Source: UBA11986 sp963734955 (GTDB taxonomy: Bacteria; Bacteroidota; Ignavibacteria; UBA10030; UBA6906). From it: 64,000 bases of DNA. Shown piece after piece: positions 63,695 to 64,000 of this stretch (positions within the stretch are counted from its first letter, which is position 1; every line of letters starts with the position of its first letter). Where the stretch lies: positions 1-64,000 of the forward strand of contig CAVTJO010000016.1 of the NCBI GenBank assembly GCA_963734955.1, in the 5' to 3' direction. The position numbers and the translations under genes are program-made. The notes below the pieces were generated by a model that saw only the letters and a list, made by a program, of their open reading frames with translations, did no database searches and had not been told where the DNA came from.

Positions 63695-64000
63695 ATGTTT
63701 AAGAGAGTTGCTACCACGTTTGTTGTTCTTGCGGTAGTAGCGGGAAGTGCATTCGCGGATGCAAAGAACGGAGGCATCGCGCGGGAGATTGCAATGGGTG
63801 GGTCACAGGCAGGAAGCGGATTGATCCTCAACCCGTTTATCATGGATGATCCTGCTCTCTTGCTCTTGAATCCGGCGTACCAGTCAATGTACAAAGACTA
63901 CGCGTGGATGAATATTGGTGGCGGCACGTTGAACGGTCTGTCAACTGGAAACAACGGATACGGTCAGCAGAACGCCGGAGTAGCGTTTGGATTTGGAAGA
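63695..64000 (+). CDS. Outer-membrane protein, 3' truncated by window edge
   Basis: Starts after CCAGGAGGAAGT with the signal peptide FKRVATTFVVLAVVAGSAFA-D. The mature start IAREIAMGGSQAGSGLILNP then DDPALLLLNPAYQSMYKDYA resembles the amino end of PorV/FadL-like barrels in this lineage ('dDpsal..NPA'). Only 102 residues are in the window, so the family is tentative. The strong promoter and leader suggest high expression. Confidence 0.7.
   Translation, partial: MFKRVATTFVVLAVVAGSAFADAKNGGIAREIAMGGSQAGSGLILNPFIMDDPALLLLNPAYQSMYKDYAWMNIGGGTLNGLSTGNNGYGQQNAGVAFGFGR

Overview
The window looks like a chromosomal contig from an uncultured member of the Ignavibacteria/Chlorobi side of the Bacteroidota. 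Four large secreted proteins end in the 'NYPNPFN' type A sorting domain of the type IX secretion system (T9SS). The gene order rpmI-rplT-pheS-pheT-coiled coil-zapA-(6S-like RNA)-rny also fits. Promoters I can read are sigma70-like (TTGAnn, 17-base spacer, TAtnTT) rather than the classical Bacteroidetes TAnnTTTG type. The lineage is inferred from content only. Nearly all real genes are on the + strand.

Region by region. (1) 1-6.2 kb is a damaged defence and mobile patch: a type I restriction specificity gene (hsdS, cut by the window edge), a SIR2-domain protein, a FokI-like nuclease gene in broken frames, the tail of a UvrD-type helicase, dinD, and two truncated copies of the 5' end of the glycosyltransferase gene that lies intact at 6.9 kb. 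(2) 6.2-12.3 kb holds a REP-associated tyrosine transposase carrying a REP hairpin doublet inside its own coding sequence, the GT39-type glycosyltransferase, a conserved hypothetical, a stand-alone 5'-3' exonuclease, a HipA-like kinase with its DUF3037 partner, and several REP-like palindromes. (3) 12.3-14.4 kb carries two copies, exactly 2,000 bp apart, of an identical-length promoter plus hairpin RNA module. (4) 14.5-34.2 kb is a poly-gamma-glutamate locus: pgsB, pgsC, a pgsW-like gene, a periplasmic protein, an outer-membrane barrel, an LVIVD-repeat lipoprotein, then four T9SS cargo proteins: two C25 (gingipain-family) proteins, a C45-type Ntn hydrolase and a CapA/PgsA-type phosphoesterase. 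(5) 34.3-51.5 kb is mostly housekeeping: asnS, a NatAB-like ABC exporter, nuoJKLM-nhaD-nuoN, nnr, vanZ, tgt, yajC, ribBA, greA. (6) 51.6-64 kb holds four tRNA genes, thrS-infC-rpmI-rplT-pheS-pheT, a coiled-coil gene, zapA, a 6S-like RNA, rny, coaE, an argD-like aminotransferase and the start of an outer-membrane protein.

Candidate new biology: the poly-gamma-glutamate locus appears wired to T9SS. The polymer would be made by the inner-membrane Pgs proteins, could cross the outer membrane with help from the linked barrel, and would meet T9SS-delivered CapA, Ntn-hydrolase and C25 proteins at the surface. The paired RNA module just upstream is a second candidate.

Caution on quality: about fifteen single-base frame breaks interrupt otherwise well-conserved genes, including the essential thrS and pheS (two each). 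Most are +1. Sequencing or assembly error is the simplest explanation, so broken frames in the defence genes should not be read automatically as pseudogenes. All family calls are by eye from translated sequence; no database search was run.
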